A stretch of 64,000 bases of DNA from CAG-303 sp034172985 (GCA_034172985.1 JAXFDY010000189.1:15267-79266); one strand, 5' to 3'; numbered from the stretch's first letter, positions 1 through 9,166 are shown. A program made the numbers and translations. Notes: a model not told the origin generated them from the sequence alone.

Positions 1-587
1 ACCTGACCGATTGTAGTAATGACACGATTCAGATTATATTTAATAGAATCTGTTAATGCTCCATCTGCCATATTTAAATGATTAATAGACATGACGAAAC
101 AGGAATAGCATAAAACAATACAGGATGCCTGCAATGGATAATTTCTTATGTCCTCCATTGAATTCATTCCCCAGAACTGTATATGGACAAATGCATTAAT
201 AATAATAATCACAAAATTGGCAATTCCATAATAGATAAGGAAATTACGATTTTTATATAATACCAGCATACTTGCTAATGGCAGTATATAAATAAATGCA
301 ATCGGAGTTTCCGTGGTAAATAGTACATATGAATAGAATAGACCATATCCAACCGCTACAACTGTCCGGTAAGCCGATGTGCCCTTTCCCATTATTTTAA
401 GAACAAAAAAGCCACACAAATATGGTATCCAGCATATTACAAGAAAAATATAAAACCATTTCATCGGATATAGACCGTTTGACACATCCGAACCATACGA
501 TAAAGTAAGTATGGCACTTAAAATCATCCATGTAATACTTGCTTTTTTATTCGCACTTTCTTTAAATTTCTCTTCATTGTATTCCAT
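1..587 (-). CDS. Membrane sensor, probable methyl-accepting chemotaxis protein, 5' part only
   Basis: The frame is open from an ATG at 587 to the left window edge, about 195 codons, preceded by a good ribosome site (AAGGGAGG, 9 bases before the ATG). After a charged start (MEYNEEKFKESANKK) there are about six hydrophobic segments, then a polar amphipathic stretch (NHLNMADGALTDSIKYNLN) that runs off the edge. A block of membrane helices followed by such a stretch fits clostridial chemoreceptors whose signalling domain follows directly. No signalling hairpin is visible because the gene is cut, so a GGDEF or histidine-kinase output is also possible. The membrane location is seen; the chemoreceptor role is inferred. 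Confidence 0.55.
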   Translation of the reverse strand, partial: MEYNEEKFKESANKKASITWMILSAILTLSYGSDVSNGLYPMKWFYIFLVICWIPYLCGFFVLKIMGKGTSAYRTVVAVGYGLFYSYVLFTTETPIAFIYILPLASMLVLYKNRNFLIYYGIANFVIIIINAFVHIQFWGMNSMEDIRNYPLQASCIVLCYSCFVMSINHLNMADGALTDSIKYNLNRVITTIGQ

Positions 588-651
588 TTGCACGTTCCTC
601 CCTTGTAATCAATTCTACACGAATGTATTCGATTAACAAAAATACATTGCT

Positions 652-660
652 ATAATACCA
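652..660 (-). promoter_or_regulatory. Extended -10 promoter element for the membrane sensor gene
   Basis: On the minus strand TGGTATTAT matches an extended -10 (TGnTATAAT). It lies about 65 bases before the ATG at 587. No convincing -35 is present at the usual distance, which extended -10 promoters tolerate. Confidence 0.4.
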
Positions 661-706
661 TAAATTTGAAAATTATTCCATAGTTTTTCAAAATTTCATT
701 CACTTC

Positions 707-735
707 TTGCAATCTGATTTTTTCCGATTTATACT
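707..735 (+). promoter_or_regulatory. Sigma-A type promoter for the PAS-CPBP gene
   Basis: TTGCAA (707-712) and TATACT (730-735) are separated by exactly 17 bases. The predicted transcript starts near 742, so an ATG at 744 would have no leader. This favours the start at 771. Confidence 0.65.
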
Positions 736-770
736 ATATAGAAATGAAAAATCAGAAAGAAGGAAATCTT

Positions 771-1814
771 ATGATAAACGATTCTTATTCCGAAAACTTT
801 TCCGGTCTCACAAAAAAACAGCGCAATGCTGTTTTCATGAATATGAGTGATGCAGTGATTACGATTAACGAAAATCAGGAAATTACATATATGAATCCTG
901 CCGGTGAATCTATGTTTGGAATATCACTCAACGAAGCCCAAAGCAAACAGGTCAGCCAATGTCTCACAAACAAAAAAAGTAACCGCTCCTTCAACCGGCT
1001 GATACTGATGGCATTAAAAAGTTCCAAAAGCTCTGATAATGCCGTGGTTACTTTTGATAACGGAACAACAAAAAAAGTACTGAATATACGCATCAGCAGA
1101 ATTAATCCAAAAGTTCCATCCGAAGGCATCATGCTGTTAGTGGAAGACATTACGGCCAAACATAATCTAAAAAAACATGAGCGTGACTGCGCCATTATTT
1201 TTGCAGGACTGATTGTCTGTATCTGTATCTATCTCATAACATGGAGTCTTCTGGAATTTACTTTAAATATTCATTTAAAAACAAGCAGCTATACACTGAT
1301 GATTGAAGGAATCGCTTTTATTCTTTTTCTGGAGATTATTTTTTTCACCAGCATGACACCGGGAGATATCGGTATTTTTACACGGCCAAAGAGATTACTT
1401 CAGACTTTTATGCAATCCATCCCTCTTGCAGCTGTCATATGCGCTTTAATGGTGATCCTAAATATTATTCTCCGGGTTATGGGACATCCTGTAAAGCCTT
1501 ATTTTATCGGTGGTTCCATGGAAGGTGCATATAACTATATTTTCACTGCTATTCTGCAGGAATTTTTATCAAGAGGTGTCATTCAGACTTCCGTCAAAGC
1601 CCTGATGCAGGTTCGCTACCAGAAATTTTTCAGTATTTTTCTTACTTCTCTGCTTTTTGCACTGATGCACCTTCCATTTCAGGTTCCTTTTATGGCCGGA
1701 GCCTTTCTGCTAAGTATTGTACTTGGCATCATCTATGAGAAACAGGAAAATATCTGGGGCTGTGCATTTCTCCATTGGAGCTGTGGATATCTGGCCATGT
1801 GTATGTTTTTTTAA
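771..1814 (+). CDS. PAS domain fused to a CPBP (CAAX-protease-like) membrane protein
   Basis: The start is placed at 771 rather than the upstream ATG at 744 because AGAAGGAAA lies at the right distance before 771 and the promoter predicts transcription from about 742. Residues about 20-130 read as a PAS sensor (AVITINENQEITYMNPAG, closing with VEDIT). Residues about 140-347 form 6-7 membrane segments with the three CPBP motifs: QEFLSRG (263-269), FALMH (296-300) and HWSCG (335-339). CPBP proteins include intramembrane proteases such as Rce1. The usual double Glu is Gln-Glu here, and the residue normally Asn after the last His is Gly, so proteolytic activity is doubtful. The gene stands alone, convergent with truA. 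Confidence 0.75.
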   Translation: MINDSYSENFSGLTKKQRNAVFMNMSDAVITINENQEITYMNPAGESMFGISLNEAQSKQVSQCLTNKKSNRSFNRLILMALKSSKSSDNAVVTFDNGTTKKVLNIRISRINPKVPSEGIMLLVEDITAKHNLKKHERDCAIIFAGLIVCICIYLITWSLLEFTLNIHLKTSSYTLMIEGIAFILFLEIIFFTSMTPGDIGIFTRPKRLLQTFMQSIPLAAVICALMVILNIILRVMGHPVKPYFIGGSMEGAYNYIFTAILQEFLSRGVIQTSVKALMQVRYQKFFSIFLTSLLFALMHLPFQVPFMAGAFLLSIVLGIIYEKQENIWGCAFLHWSCGYLAMCMFF

Positions 1815-1816
1815 AT

Positions 1817-2554
1817 TTAATAATCTACCTTCATTAAACATAATCCTTCGGGAGGGGCGGTTGGTCCTGCCATTTTGCGGTCTTTGGCCTCCAGAATATC
1901 TTTCACCTGTTCTGGTGCCATATCTCCTCTCCCCACTTCCAAAAGTGTTCCTACCAGTATCCGTACCATATTCTGCAGGAATCCCGTCCCATGAAATGTA
2001 AAATAAATATATCCTTTATTTCTCCGAATCTCTATGCGGTCTACTATCCTTACCGTTGACTTTTTCATCTTGGGATTTCCACAAAAGCTCTTAAAATCAT
2101 GTTCTCCAACCAGATAAGAAGCAGCCCTCTGCATTTTGTCCACATCTACTTCTGTATTTAATCTGGTATAATATTTTCTATTAAAAACAGGTTTTACAGG
2201 TCCATCAAAACAGGTATAGCAATAAGTCTTCCCTGCCGCTTTATACCTTGCATGAAAACGTTCTGAAGCCTCTCTTACCTCTTCTACAGCAATATCATCC
2301 GGTAAATAACGATTCATATAATCTCTTATTTCCTCCGGTGTTTTATCAATATCCATTACGGCATTGGCAACCATGGCCCTGGCATGGACTCCTGCATCCG
2401 TTCTTCCTGCACCGATCACATCAACGAACTCTCCGCACATAATCTCTAACACTGATTCCAGTTTTCCCTGTATCGTATCTCTATCCGGCTGATGCTCCCA
2501 TCCATAATATCTTGTCCCATCATAGCAAATCGTCATTTTATAATTTTTCTTCAT
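1817..2554 (-). CDS. truA: tRNA pseudouridine synthase A
   Basis: TruA converts uridines 38-40 of the tRNA anticodon arm to pseudouridine. The protein has 245 residues, the family's usual length. It carries the catalytic motif GAGRTDAGVHA, in which the Asp is the nucleophile, and the closing block FLQNMVRILVG, RKMAGPTAPPEGL. Its stop lies two bases from the stop of the convergent PAS-CPBP gene. A strong promoter (TTGCCT-17-TATAAT) lies upstream, and the tmcAL gene is transcribed divergently from the same intergenic stretch, pairing two tRNA-modification genes. Confidence 0.96.
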   Translation of the reverse strand: MKKNYKMTICYDGTRYYGWEHQPDRDTIQGKLESVLEIMCGEFVDVIGAGRTDAGVHARAMVANAVMDIDKTPEEIRDYMNRYLPDDIAVEEVREASERFHARYKAAGKTYCYTCFDGPVKPVFNRKYYTRLNTEVDVDKMQRAASYLVGEHDFKSFCGNPKMKKSTVRIVDRIEIRRNKGYIYFTFHGTGFLQNMVRILVGTLLEVGRGDMAPEQVKDILEAKDRKMAGPTAPPEGLCLMKVDY

Positions 2555-2598
2555 ATCCCATAACTCCTGTCATTAATGCTCTATTATCTTCTTGTCGT

Positions 2599-2627
2599 AT
2601 TATATCTTTATTTATTTTTTTAGGCAA
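2599..2627 (-). promoter_or_regulatory. Promoter of truA
   Basis: On the minus strand TTGCCT (2622-2627) and TATAAT (2599-2604) are 17 bases apart, about 45 bases before the truA start. Confidence 0.7.
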
Positions 2628-2638
2628 CAAGAATCTTC

Positions 2639-2667
2639 TTGACTTTCACCGCCGGATATATGACAAT
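2639..2667 (+). promoter_or_regulatory. Probable promoter of tmcAL
   Basis: TTGACT (2639-2644) is followed 17 bases later by GACAAT (2662-2667), about 32 bases before the tmcAL ATG. The -10 matches four of six positions. Confidence 0.5.
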
Positions 2668-2698
2668 AATAATTATTATATTATAACAGAGGAATCTC

Positions 2699-3919
2699 AT
2701 GAAAACAGTAGGCTTAATTACAGAATACAACCCTTTTCACAAAGGTCATAAATTTCACATAGAAATGTCCAGACAACTTACAGGCTCAGACTATGTCGTA
2801 GTGCTCATGAGCGGAAATTATGTCCAGAGAGGAGAACCAGCCTTTTTTGACAAGTATCTTCGCGCCCGCATCGCTCTGGAACAGGGTGCTGATCTGGTAT
2901 TAGAGCTGCCGGTTCTCTATGCCACAGGAAGTGCCGAACTCTTCGCCAGCGGCTCCGTGTCTATTCTTGACCGTCTTGGTATGATTGACAGTATCTGCTT
3001 TGGAAGTGAAAACGCATCTGTGCAGGAACTGCAGACGATTGCGGAAATTCTTGCAGAAGAACCACCGGCTTATCAGACATCTCTAAAATCTCATTTAAAA
3101 TCCGGCTTATCCTTTCCCGCAGCAAGAGCCCGGGCAGTTCTTGACTATGTGGGCAGTAATAATGAAAAAATAAACCAAATATTAAGTTCACCAAATCATA
3201 TTTTAGGAATTGAATATCTGAAATCCTTAAAAAAACGGAAAAGTTCCATATGTCCTTATACCATTTCCCGTATTCATTCCGGATACCATGATACGGAGGA
3301 ATGCCATCGTTTTTACTCAGCCAGTGCACTGCGAAATGTCATGGATAAAGCTCTGTTTTACGACAGCCTTTCAGAGATCAGTCCCTGTTACAAAGATTTT
3401 CTCAAAGATTATGGTCCTATTACTCCAAATGATTTTTCGCTGATTTTGGGTGAGAAATTATTAAATCAGACGGAAGATAGCCTTTCCGGTTTTCTGGATA
3501 TCAGTAGAGATCTGGCTCGCTCTATTTTAAATAAACGTAATGCTTTTCAGGATTTTGACAGTTTTATTTCCCTGATAAAATCAAAGAATCTGACTTATAC
3601 CAGAATTTCCCGCTGTCTGATTCATCTATTGCTGGGAATTACAAATGAACTGGCCGCAATGGAAAAAAAATGCGATGGCCCTTCTTATGTGCGTGTCTTA
3701 GGATTTCGAAAATCCAGTCAGGAATTATTAAAGAAAATCTCACCAGATATTTCCCTGCTCACTAAAATGACAGCATATGAACCATGTTTATCTACTGAAT
3801 TTGACCAAATGCTTTTCCACGCAAACCTCTATGGAGATCACTTATACCGAATGGTACTTATGAATAAATATCATACAGAAATCCCCGGAGAATTTAACCG
3901 GAAATTTATTGTATCATAG
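2699..3919 (+). CDS. tmcAL: tRNA(Met) cytidine acetate ligase
   Basis: TmcAL (formerly YlbM) activates acetate with ATP and acetylates cytidine 34 of elongator tRNA-Met. The 406-residue protein has full family length. The N-terminal nucleotidyltransferase signature is clear: GLITEYNPFHKGHKFH, followed by VVLMSGNYVQRGEPA and DLVLELPVLYATGSAELFA. A ribosome site (AGAGGAA) precedes the ATG. It is a single-gene unit ending in front of a long palindrome. Confidence 0.95.
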   Translation: MKTVGLITEYNPFHKGHKFHIEMSRQLTGSDYVVVLMSGNYVQRGEPAFFDKYLRARIALEQGADLVLELPVLYATGSAELFASGSVSILDRLGMIDSICFGSENASVQELQTIAEILAEEPPAYQTSLKSHLKSGLSFPAARARAVLDYVGSNNEKINQILSSPNHILGIEYLKSLKKRKSSICPYTISRIHSGYHDTEECHRFYSASALRNVMDKALFYDSLSEISPCYKDFLKDYGPITPNDFSLILGEKLLNQTEDSLSGFLDISRDLARSILNKRNAFQDFDSFISLIKSKNLTYTRISRCLIHLLLGITNELAAMEKKCDGPSYVRVLGFRKSSQELLKKISPDISLLTKMTAYEPCLSTEFDQMLFHANLYGDHLYRMVLMNKYHTEIPGEFNRKFIVS

Positions 3920-3931
3920 GATGAGCCAAGG

Positions 3932-3981
3932 GACAAATGGACATAAAATACATGCTTGCATGTATTTTATGTCCATTTGTC
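3932..3981. terminator. Long perfect hairpin between convergent genes
   Basis: A 23-base arm (3932-3954) is perfectly repeated in inverse at 3959-3981 around the loop CTTG. It lies 12 bases after the tmcAL stop and about 30 bases beyond the stop of the opposing gene, where a two-way terminator belongs. There is no U-tract on either side, so simple intrinsic termination is not certain. A transcript-processing site or a palindromic repeat unit is the alternative. Confidence 0.6.
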
Positions 3982-4012
3982 GGGTAAATCATAGTTAGAG
4001 GCTTTTGACTCT

Positions 4013-5377
4013 TTAGTTCTTAAAGCTATGAATTGGGGCAGGAATTCTTCCTCCTCTGTTCACAAACGCCTCACATGAGAATTTATTTACAGGCATAATC
4101 GGTGCATATCCTAATAATCCGCCGAATTCTACAGTTTCTCCTACGCCTTTTCCTATGACAGGAATCACACGGACTGCTGTGGTCTTCTGGTTAATCATAC
4201 CGATGGCAGATTCATCTGCAATCACACCGGAAATAGTAGTTGCCGGTGTATCACCAGGAATTGCGATCATATCAAGTCCGACAGAACATACACATGTCAT
4301 GGCTTCTAATTTTTCCAAGGTTAATGCGCCTTCATTCACCGCATCTATCATACCCTGATCCTCACTGACAGGAATAAATGCCCCGCTTAAACCTCCTACA
4401 TAAGAAGATGCCATAACACCACCCTTCTTTACCTGATCATTTAATAAGGCCAGTGCCGCAGTTGTACCCGGAGCTCCGGCTCTCTCTAAACCGATTTCCT
4501 CCAGAATCTCTGCCACAGAATCTCCTACTGCCGGTGTTGGTGCCAGAGATAAATCGATAATACCAAACGGAACACCTAATCTTCTGGAAGCTTCCTGTGC
4601 CACAAACTGTCCCACTCTCGTCACCTTGAATGCTGTCTTTTTAATAGTTTCACACAGCACCTCAAAGTTCTCTCCTCTGACTTTGCTCAATGCATTTTTA
4701 ACTACTCCCGGTCCGCTGACACCTACATTAATAATCGCATCAGCCTCTGTCACTCCATGGAATGCACCTGCCATAAACGGATTATCATCCGGAGCATTAC
4801 AGAATACTACAAGCTTAGCACATCCAAGACAATCATTTTCTTTCGTCAGTTCTGCAGTTTCTAAGATTTTTTCTCCCAAGAGCTTAATCGCATCCATGTT
4901 CAGGCCTGTTTTTGTAGAACCTACATTGACAGAGCTACACACAACGTCTGTAGTTGCCAGTGCCTGAGGAATAGACTTAATCAGATTTTCTTCTGACGGA
5001 GTCATTCCTTTTGATACAAGTGCAGAATAACCGCCTAAGAAATTAACCCCGACAGCCTTTGCTGCTCTGTCCAAAGTCTGTGCAATCGTGACAAAATCCT
5101 CCGGTGTCTTGCATGCAGATGCACCTACTAACGCAATCGGAGTAACTGATATTCTCTTATGCACAATCGGAATTCCGATTTCTTTGCTGATTTCATTTCC
5201 TGTTTCTACCAGTTTTGCTGCCTTAGTCGTAATCTTATGATAAATTTTTTCATTCAGCTTATTCAAATCACTGTCAATACAATCCAAAAGACTAATACCC
5301 ATGGTAATCGTACGAACATCAAGGTTCTCATGTTCTACCATGTTATTGGTCTCATTTACTTCAAATATATTAATCAT
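4013..5377 (-). CDS. PFL family protein (UPF0210/DUF711)
   Basis: The 454-residue protein matches the UPF0210 family throughout (GISLLDCID, SVTPIALVGAS, VGVNFLGGYSALV, SSVNVGSTKTGLNMDA, NVGVSGPGVV, VCSVGLDMIAIPGDT). The family shares a fold region with pyruvate formate-lyase-like enzymes, but no reaction is established and I assign none. It follows a small ACT-domain gene by 29 bases. This pairing is conserved in many Firmicutes and archaea and suggests the ACT protein senses a ligand for it. The likely promoter is the one ahead of the ACT gene. Confidence 0.9.
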   Translation of the reverse strand: MINIFEVNETNNMVEHENLDVRTITMGISLLDCIDSDLNKLNEKIYHKITTKAAKLVETGNEISKEIGIPIVHKRISVTPIALVGASACKTPEDFVTIAQTLDRAAKAVGVNFLGGYSALVSKGMTPSEENLIKSIPQALATTDVVCSSVNVGSTKTGLNMDAIKLLGEKILETAELTKENDCLGCAKLVVFCNAPDDNPFMAGAFHGVTEADAIINVGVSGPGVVKNALSKVRGENFEVLCETIKKTAFKVTRVGQFVAQEASRRLGVPFGIIDLSLAPTPAVGDSVAEILEEIGLERAGAPGTTAALALLNDQVKKGGVMASSYVGGLSGAFIPVSEDQGMIDAVNEGALTLEKLEAMTCVCSVGLDMIAIPGDTPATTISGVIADESAIGMINQKTTAVRVIPVIGKGVGETVEFGGLLGYAPIMPVNKFSCEAFVNRGGRIPAPIHSFKN

Positions 5378-5406
5378 AATGATAAATCCTTTCTCTCACC
5401 GGCCAG

Positions 5407-5679
5407 TTAAATTCTGTGCATTGCATTAAAAATATCTTCTGACTGCATCTTAATCTGAACGCCAATTTCATCACCTAATGATGATAATTCATCTGAAAGC
5501 TGGCTGAATTCCTTCTGTGCTGCATTTGCGTCTACAATCATCATCATATTGAAATATCCCTGAACAATTGTCTGGGAAATATCAAGAATGTTTACACTGT
5601 TCTCTGCCAAATATGTACATACTTTTGCGATAATACCTACGGTATCCTTACCAACTACTGTAATAATTGTCTTTTTCAT
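5407..5679 (-). CDS. ACT-domain protein (UPF0237)
   Basis: This 90-residue protein is a single ACT domain (MKKTIITVVGKDTVGIIAKVC, then a GcvR-like layout). ACT domains bind amino acids or similar small ligands. The start at 5679 is chosen because AGGAAGG lies upstream and the family is 88-90 residues long; a longer frame beginning at 5754 would read through the promoter. It is the first gene of a two-gene operon with the PFL-family gene and probably regulates or assists it. Confidence 0.88.
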   Translation of the reverse strand: MKKTIITVVGKDTVGIIAKVCTYLAENSVNILDISQTIVQGYFNMMMIVDANAAQKEFSQLSDELSSLGDEIGVQIKMQSEDIFNAMHRI

Positions 5680-5725
5680 TTTAAAAATTTCCTTCCTATA
5701 TGGTAAAATTTGCACTATTCTATGT

Positions 5726-5754
5726 ATTGTACTTGAATATGCCACAAATTTCAA
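5726..5754 (-). promoter_or_regulatory. Promoter of the ACT-PFL operon
   Basis: On the minus strand TTGAAA (5749-5754) and TACAAT (5726-5731) lie 17 bases apart, about 47 bases before the ACT start at 5679. Confidence 0.65.
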
Positions 5755-5772
5755 TACTAAATTCCTTTTTTA

Positions 5773-6570
5773 TCAGAATTCAAAACATTCTGAGCATTCA
5801 CTTCTGGGAGCTACCGACATATAAAAATCATCTGCCCGATATTCACTATCACTCATATTTACTTCCATACGGACACTTTCATAAGCCAGCTCAGGATAAT
5901 TATTTTCCTTACTGAGATGTCCTAAAAAAATACGTTTCATCTTATCTGACAAGACTGCATCCAGAAGCTGTCCTGACATTTCATTGCATAAATGACCATA
6001 TTTTCCTAAAATACGCTGTTTTAACTGATATGGATAGCTTCCTGTCTGTAACATACGAATGTCATGATTCGCCTCCAGCAAGATGGCATCCAGTCCTTTC
6101 AGATGCTCCACCGTATAGTCGGTATATACCCCCAGATCTGTGGCCACTGCCACACTTTTTTTCCCGGATTCCACACGGTAAGCAACCGGATTGGCTGCAT
6201 CATGTGAAATTCTGAATGGTTTTAAAGTCAGAGAATTTACCTGAAAATCCTGATCCGGTTCAACTTCCCGAAACAGACCTTCCGGTATCTTTCCAAGGGA
6301 AGATACCCTTTTGATATAATTTAAAGTCTCCCTTGTTCCGTACATAGGAATTTCATACCTTCTGGCCATAACGCCCAACCCTTTGATATGGTCTGAATGT
6401 TCATGGGTAATAAAAATGCCATCCAAATCCTGCCCATCCAGCTCCAATTGGTGAAGCCCCGCTTCTATGGCCTTTTTACTGATACCTGCATCAATTAATA
6501 TATGTGTATTCTCATCGCCTACATAAATACAGTTTCCACTGCTTCCGCTGGCTATGCTGCATATTCTCAT
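5773..6570 (-). CDS. Metallo-beta-lactamase fold hydrolase, WalJ/YycJ type
   Basis: The protein (265 residues) opens with the YycJ/WalJ signature RICSIASGSSGNCIYVG and has the zinc-binding motif HEHSDH, then ISHDA, VATDLG, LEANHD and a late FLGHLSKENN. WalJ-type proteins resemble nucleases and in Bacillus sit in the walRK operon, but here the neighbours are a dipeptidase and the ACT-PFL pair, with no walRK genes. Function is inferred from family only. It follows the dipeptidase gene by about 34 bases and is probably cotranscribed with it. Confidence 0.85.
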   Translation of the reverse strand: MRICSIASGSSGNCIYVGDENTHILIDAGISKKAIEAGLHQLELDGQDLDGIFITHEHSDHIKGLGVMARRYEIPMYGTRETLNYIKRVSSLGKIPEGLFREVEPDQDFQVNSLTLKPFRISHDAANPVAYRVESGKKSVAVATDLGVYTDYTVEHLKGLDAILLEANHDIRMLQTGSYPYQLKQRILGKYGHLCNEMSGQLLDAVLSDKMKRIFLGHLSKENNYPELAYESVRMEVNMSDSEYRADDFYMSVAPRSECSECFEF

Positions 6571-6604
6571 ATGTTACCTCTCTTATCTCATCCTCATAGG
6601 TCCT

Positions 6605-8044
6605 TTACCCCTGCTCAATCAAGGCTCTGACAAACCGGTAGATTTTTTCCGTTGAGGGAATGCTGAGTTTTTCTTCCGATGTATGAATATCATACATCTG
6701 GGGTCCGAAAGATATTATATCAAGCTTTGGATTTTTCTGCAATAAATATCCGCACTCCAAACCTGCATGAATTACATTTATTTTCGGTTCTTCCTGAAAC
6801 ATATCACGATAGAGCTCTGTCATTTTCTCCCGAAGCCTGGATTGTTTCTTAAAGGACCATTCCGGATAATCGCCTGTCACAGTCACTTCCCCTCCCAGAT
6901 AACCAGCCAGCATAGAAAGCTGACTGATCAGATGCTGTTTTCTGGAATGGACCGAACTGCGTACAGAAGTGCAGCTTTCCAGTCTTGTCTGGTTTAGATC
7001 AAAAATCCCAAGATTTGCTGAAGTTTCCACTAGGCCCGGAATATCCTGACTCATTGCTCTGATTCCGTTTGGTACAAAATTCAAATACATCAGAAGTTTT
7101 TCTGTAGATTTTCTATCCAGTACTTCCTCACTGCCCTCTCCTTCTATAGATAAGAGAAAAGAAATATCAGGATCAGAAGTGGCATATTCCTCTCTTATTA
7201 CTTTCTCCAAATCCTTTATTTTACCCGCATACGCTTCTGCTTTTTGATGCTCTCCCACAAATCGTGTAACACACATTCTTGGAATTGCATTATCTTTTCC
7301 GCCTCCTGTCACCGAAATAATTCCGATTTCTCCATAAGAGCCCAAAAAATCTCCTAAAATTCTTCCCATCAGTATATTTGCATTGGCACGCTCTTTATCA
7401 ATCTCCACTCCTGAATGTCCGCCCTTCAGTCCTCTTACAGTCAGTGAGAAAACAGTTCCCTGCTTTTTGATTCCGGATAAGGGTATCACAGTGTGAACTT
7501 TGGCACCACCTGCACAGCCTGCCGTAAAGATTCCTTCATCCTCACTGTCAAGATTCAGCACATAACTTCCTGTAATACAGGATAAATCGATATTCATAGC
7601 TCCGTCCATACCCGTTTCCTCATCTGTGGTAAAAATAACTTCCAGCTGTGGATGGGATAATTCTTCATCATCTAAAATGGCAAGGGCTATGGCTACTGCA
7701 ATACCATCATCCGCTCCCAATGTCGTATCTTTTGCGGTCAGGTATTCCCCCTCTACCATTAATTCAATCGGATCCTTATAGAAATCATGCTTCGAACCCG
7801 GTACTTTTTCCGTAACCATATCCAGATGTCCCTGAATAATAATTCCTCTTTCGTTTTCTCTACCTGCCGATGATTGCTTTCGAATAATAACATTATTCCA
7901 TGCATCCTGATATACTTCCAGATTTCGTTTCTTTGCAAATGCCACACAATAATCACTGATTTCCCTGGTATTTCCGGAACCTCTCGGGATCTTTGAAATT
8001 TCTTCGAAATAGTAAAAAACTTTTTCAGGCTTTAACTCCATCAT
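6605..8044 (-). CDS. pepD: Aminoacyl-histidine dipeptidase (M20C, PepD-like)
   Basis: PepD hydrolyses Xaa-His and other dipeptides in the cytoplasm with two metal ions. Metal and catalytic motifs are present: GHLDMV, LGADDGIAVA, TTDEETGMDGA, then LNLDSEDEG, KGGHSGVEI and HAGLECG near the C-terminus. The product has about 480 residues, normal for M20C. The reading frame is open to an ATG at 8062, but that ATG overlaps the ribosome site GAGGAAAGGAAG, so translation should begin at the ATG pair 8044/8041. The gene is divergent from the ylbJ-like gene. Confidence 0.9.
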   Translation of the reverse strand: MMELKPEKVFYYFEEISKIPRGSGNTREISDYCVAFAKKRNLEVYQDAWNNVIIRKQSSAGRENERGIIIQGHLDMVTEKVPGSKHDFYKDPIELMVEGEYLTAKDTTLGADDGIAVAIALAILDDEELSHPQLEVIFTTDEETGMDGAMNIDLSCITGSYVLNLDSEDEGIFTAGCAGGAKVHTVIPLSGIKKQGTVFSLTVRGLKGGHSGVEIDKERANANILMGRILGDFLGSYGEIGIISVTGGGKDNAIPRMCVTRFVGEHQKAEAYAGKIKDLEKVIREEYATSDPDISFLLSIEGEGSEEVLDRKSTEKLLMYLNFVPNGIRAMSQDIPGLVETSANLGIFDLNQTRLESCTSVRSSVHSRKQHLISQLSMLAGYLGGEVTVTGDYPEWSFKKQSRLREKMTELYRDMFQEEPKINVIHAGLECGYLLQKNPKLDIISFGPQMYDIHTSEEKLSIPSTEKIYRFVRALIEQG

Positions 8045-8138
8045 CTTTCTTCCTTTCCTCAATCATTCCTGTAATGCATATTTTTTCCTGATTATTTATA
8101 TATTATATTGATACAAAACGGATATTTCAATACATAAA

Positions 8139-9071
8139 ATGAAAAAGTCATTTTTCCCCCTTATATTAATCTCTTTGTTTTTTTTAATGCTGTTTCAGTC
8201 CGCTGCCACCTTCCGTGGAGCATTAAGCGGGCTGAATCTCTGGCTTTTTACCATTATTCCGTCGCTTCTGCCTTATATGATTATTTCTTCATACATGACA
8301 GAAAGCGGTAGTTTTCAATATCTGTCCCGCTTTCTGTCTCCTGTTACAAAACACCTTTTTCATTTGTCTGATAGCTGTGGCTATGTCATTTTATTAGGAT
8401 TTCTTTGTGGATATCCAATTGGAAGCAAACTATCCGCTGATTTAGTAAAAAAGGGAGAAATCACTGCCAGAGAAGGCCAGATTCTTCTTGCATTCTGCAA
8501 TAACGTAAGTCCTGCATTTTTGATTACTTATTTAGCAGACCAGATTATCTGCCTTCCAGCTTTGCGCACACTACTGATTTCCATAATGATTCTTGTTCCC
8601 CTCCTCTTTGGCATATTTATTTCCCGTTTATCCTCATGGTTATTTCCCACAACAGGAAATCCTTCTTTCCACTACAGACAGCAGGAAAGAAAAGAAGCAT
8701 CCATTGACTCATGCATTATCTCCAGTTTTGAAAATATCTTCAAACTTGGAGGATATATTATTTTATTCTCCATTCTCAACGAATTTTTGCGTCTTTTACT
8801 CATTCAGACTCCGGAATTGCAATACCGAATCTGCTCATTTCTTGAAATCACTTCCGGACTGACTACTTATACACAATATTCTGTTACTAATGCGGTACGA
8901 TTTACTGAATGTGCTGCTTTTACCGCTTTCGGAGGTATTTGCTGTCTGGCACAGACCCACAGCATGATACAGGGAAGTGGATTAAGCCTTCGCATTTACT
9001 TTGTCAGCAAACTGGCAATCGCAGGTATCACTTTCCTTCTCTGCAGTTTTTTATATCATATGCTCTATTGA
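8139..9071 (+). CDS. ylbJ: YlbJ-like sporulation integral membrane protein
   Basis: The protein has 310 residues and about seven membrane segments and belongs to the nucleoside-recognition (Gate) domain superfamily. Hallmarks of YlbJ are present: FTIIPSLLPYMIIS, LLGFLCGYPIGSKLSADL, FCNNVSPAFLI. Bacillus YlbJ is a mother-cell protein needed for sporulation and is about 100 residues longer. No convincing ribosome site precedes the ATG, and TTGATA-17-TACATA would place the -10 against the start codon. A weakly translated or differently started gene is possible. Confidence 0.8.
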   Translation: MKKSFFPLILISLFFLMLFQSAATFRGALSGLNLWLFTIIPSLLPYMIISSYMTESGSFQYLSRFLSPVTKHLFHLSDSCGYVILLGFLCGYPIGSKLSADLVKKGEITAREGQILLAFCNNVSPAFLITYLADQIICLPALRTLLISIMILVPLLFGIFISRLSSWLFPTTGNPSFHYRQQERKEASIDSCIISSFENIFKLGGYIILFSILNEFLRLLLIQTPELQYRICSFLEITSGLTTYTQYSVTNAVRFTECAAFTAFGGICCLAQTHSMIQGSGLSLRIYFVSKLAIAGITFLLCSFLYHMLY

Positions 9072-9166
9072 CAGCCATTCCCTACTTACAATTCTACGCA
9101 AAAAGCAACCATATTGTCCGGCTCATTTTTTACGTAAATTTTTTCCGGTTTTTACTAATTTTACTG

